The position numbers were made by a program, and so were the translations under genes. From positions 1 through 5,225 of the forward strand of contig ASHK01000252.1 in the NCBI GenBank assembly GCA_000695745.1: a stretch of DNA of 5,225 bases, written 5' to 3'. Below, one piece after another: positions 5,164-5,225 of this stretch; the stretch's first letter is position 1; each line of letters opens with the position of its first letter. Below the pieces are notes generated by a model. The model was not told the DNA's origin, made no database searches, and saw nothing but the letters and a program-made list of their open reading frames with translations. This DNA comes from Vibrio madracius (GTDB taxonomy: Bacteria > Pseudomonadota > Gammaproteobacteria > Enterobacterales > Vibrionaceae).

Positions 5164-5225
5164 CATATTGTTGTGAAAAACAATTCCCTTTTGTTTCTGT
5201 AACCTTGGTGTTATACATATATATA

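Overview
The window looks like chromosomal DNA of a Vibrio-like gammaproteobacterium. It has moderate-to-low GC, short intergenic gaps and Vibrionaceae-type small proteins (a DUF5062-like and a DUF3861-like protein). This placement comes from recalled protein families, not from a database search.

Layout from left to right. (1) The C-terminal part of an SgrR-type protein on + (1-716), closed by a strong hairpin terminator. (2) A convergent DUF5062-like gene on - (765-1031) with a structured leader. (3) A DUF3861-like gene on - (1281-1587) with its own terminator. (4) A possible short DUF2798-like membrane protein on - (start uncertain). (5) A MarR-family regulator on + (1842-2266), diverging from 3 and 4. 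Their shared control region holds two copies of one palindrome laid over two face-to-face promoters. (6) An unrecognised 155-residue acidic protein on + (2387-2854). (7) A two-gene unit on -: an exported YbhB/PEBP-like protein (3761-4293) followed 20 bases later by an AraC-family regulator (2952-3740). (8) A SPOUT/TrmH-family RNA methyltransferase on + (4573-5106), followed by a large hairpin.

The main result is that four of the eight clearly supported genes are broken as sequenced: SgrR-like, DUF3861, MarR and YbhB. Each is broken by a single-base indel at or beside a short homopolymer run. In every case one restored base gives back a full family-like protein with a sensible length and end point. 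Four such lesions in 5.2 kb, all in homopolymers and all otherwise well conserved, point to sequencing or assembly indels rather than gene decay or programmed frameshifting. An annotator using only intact ORFs would miss the true start of DUF3861 and the true ends of SgrR-like, MarR and YbhB.

Two regulatory units stand out. The MarR operators are placed to shut both its own promoter and the opposite one. The ybhB-araC unit has a perfect 13-bp inverted repeat upstream and a small hairpin that includes the ybhB Shine-Dalgarno sequence. I see no mobile element, CRISPR array, tRNA or rRNA, and no clear evidence of an undescribed multi-gene system.
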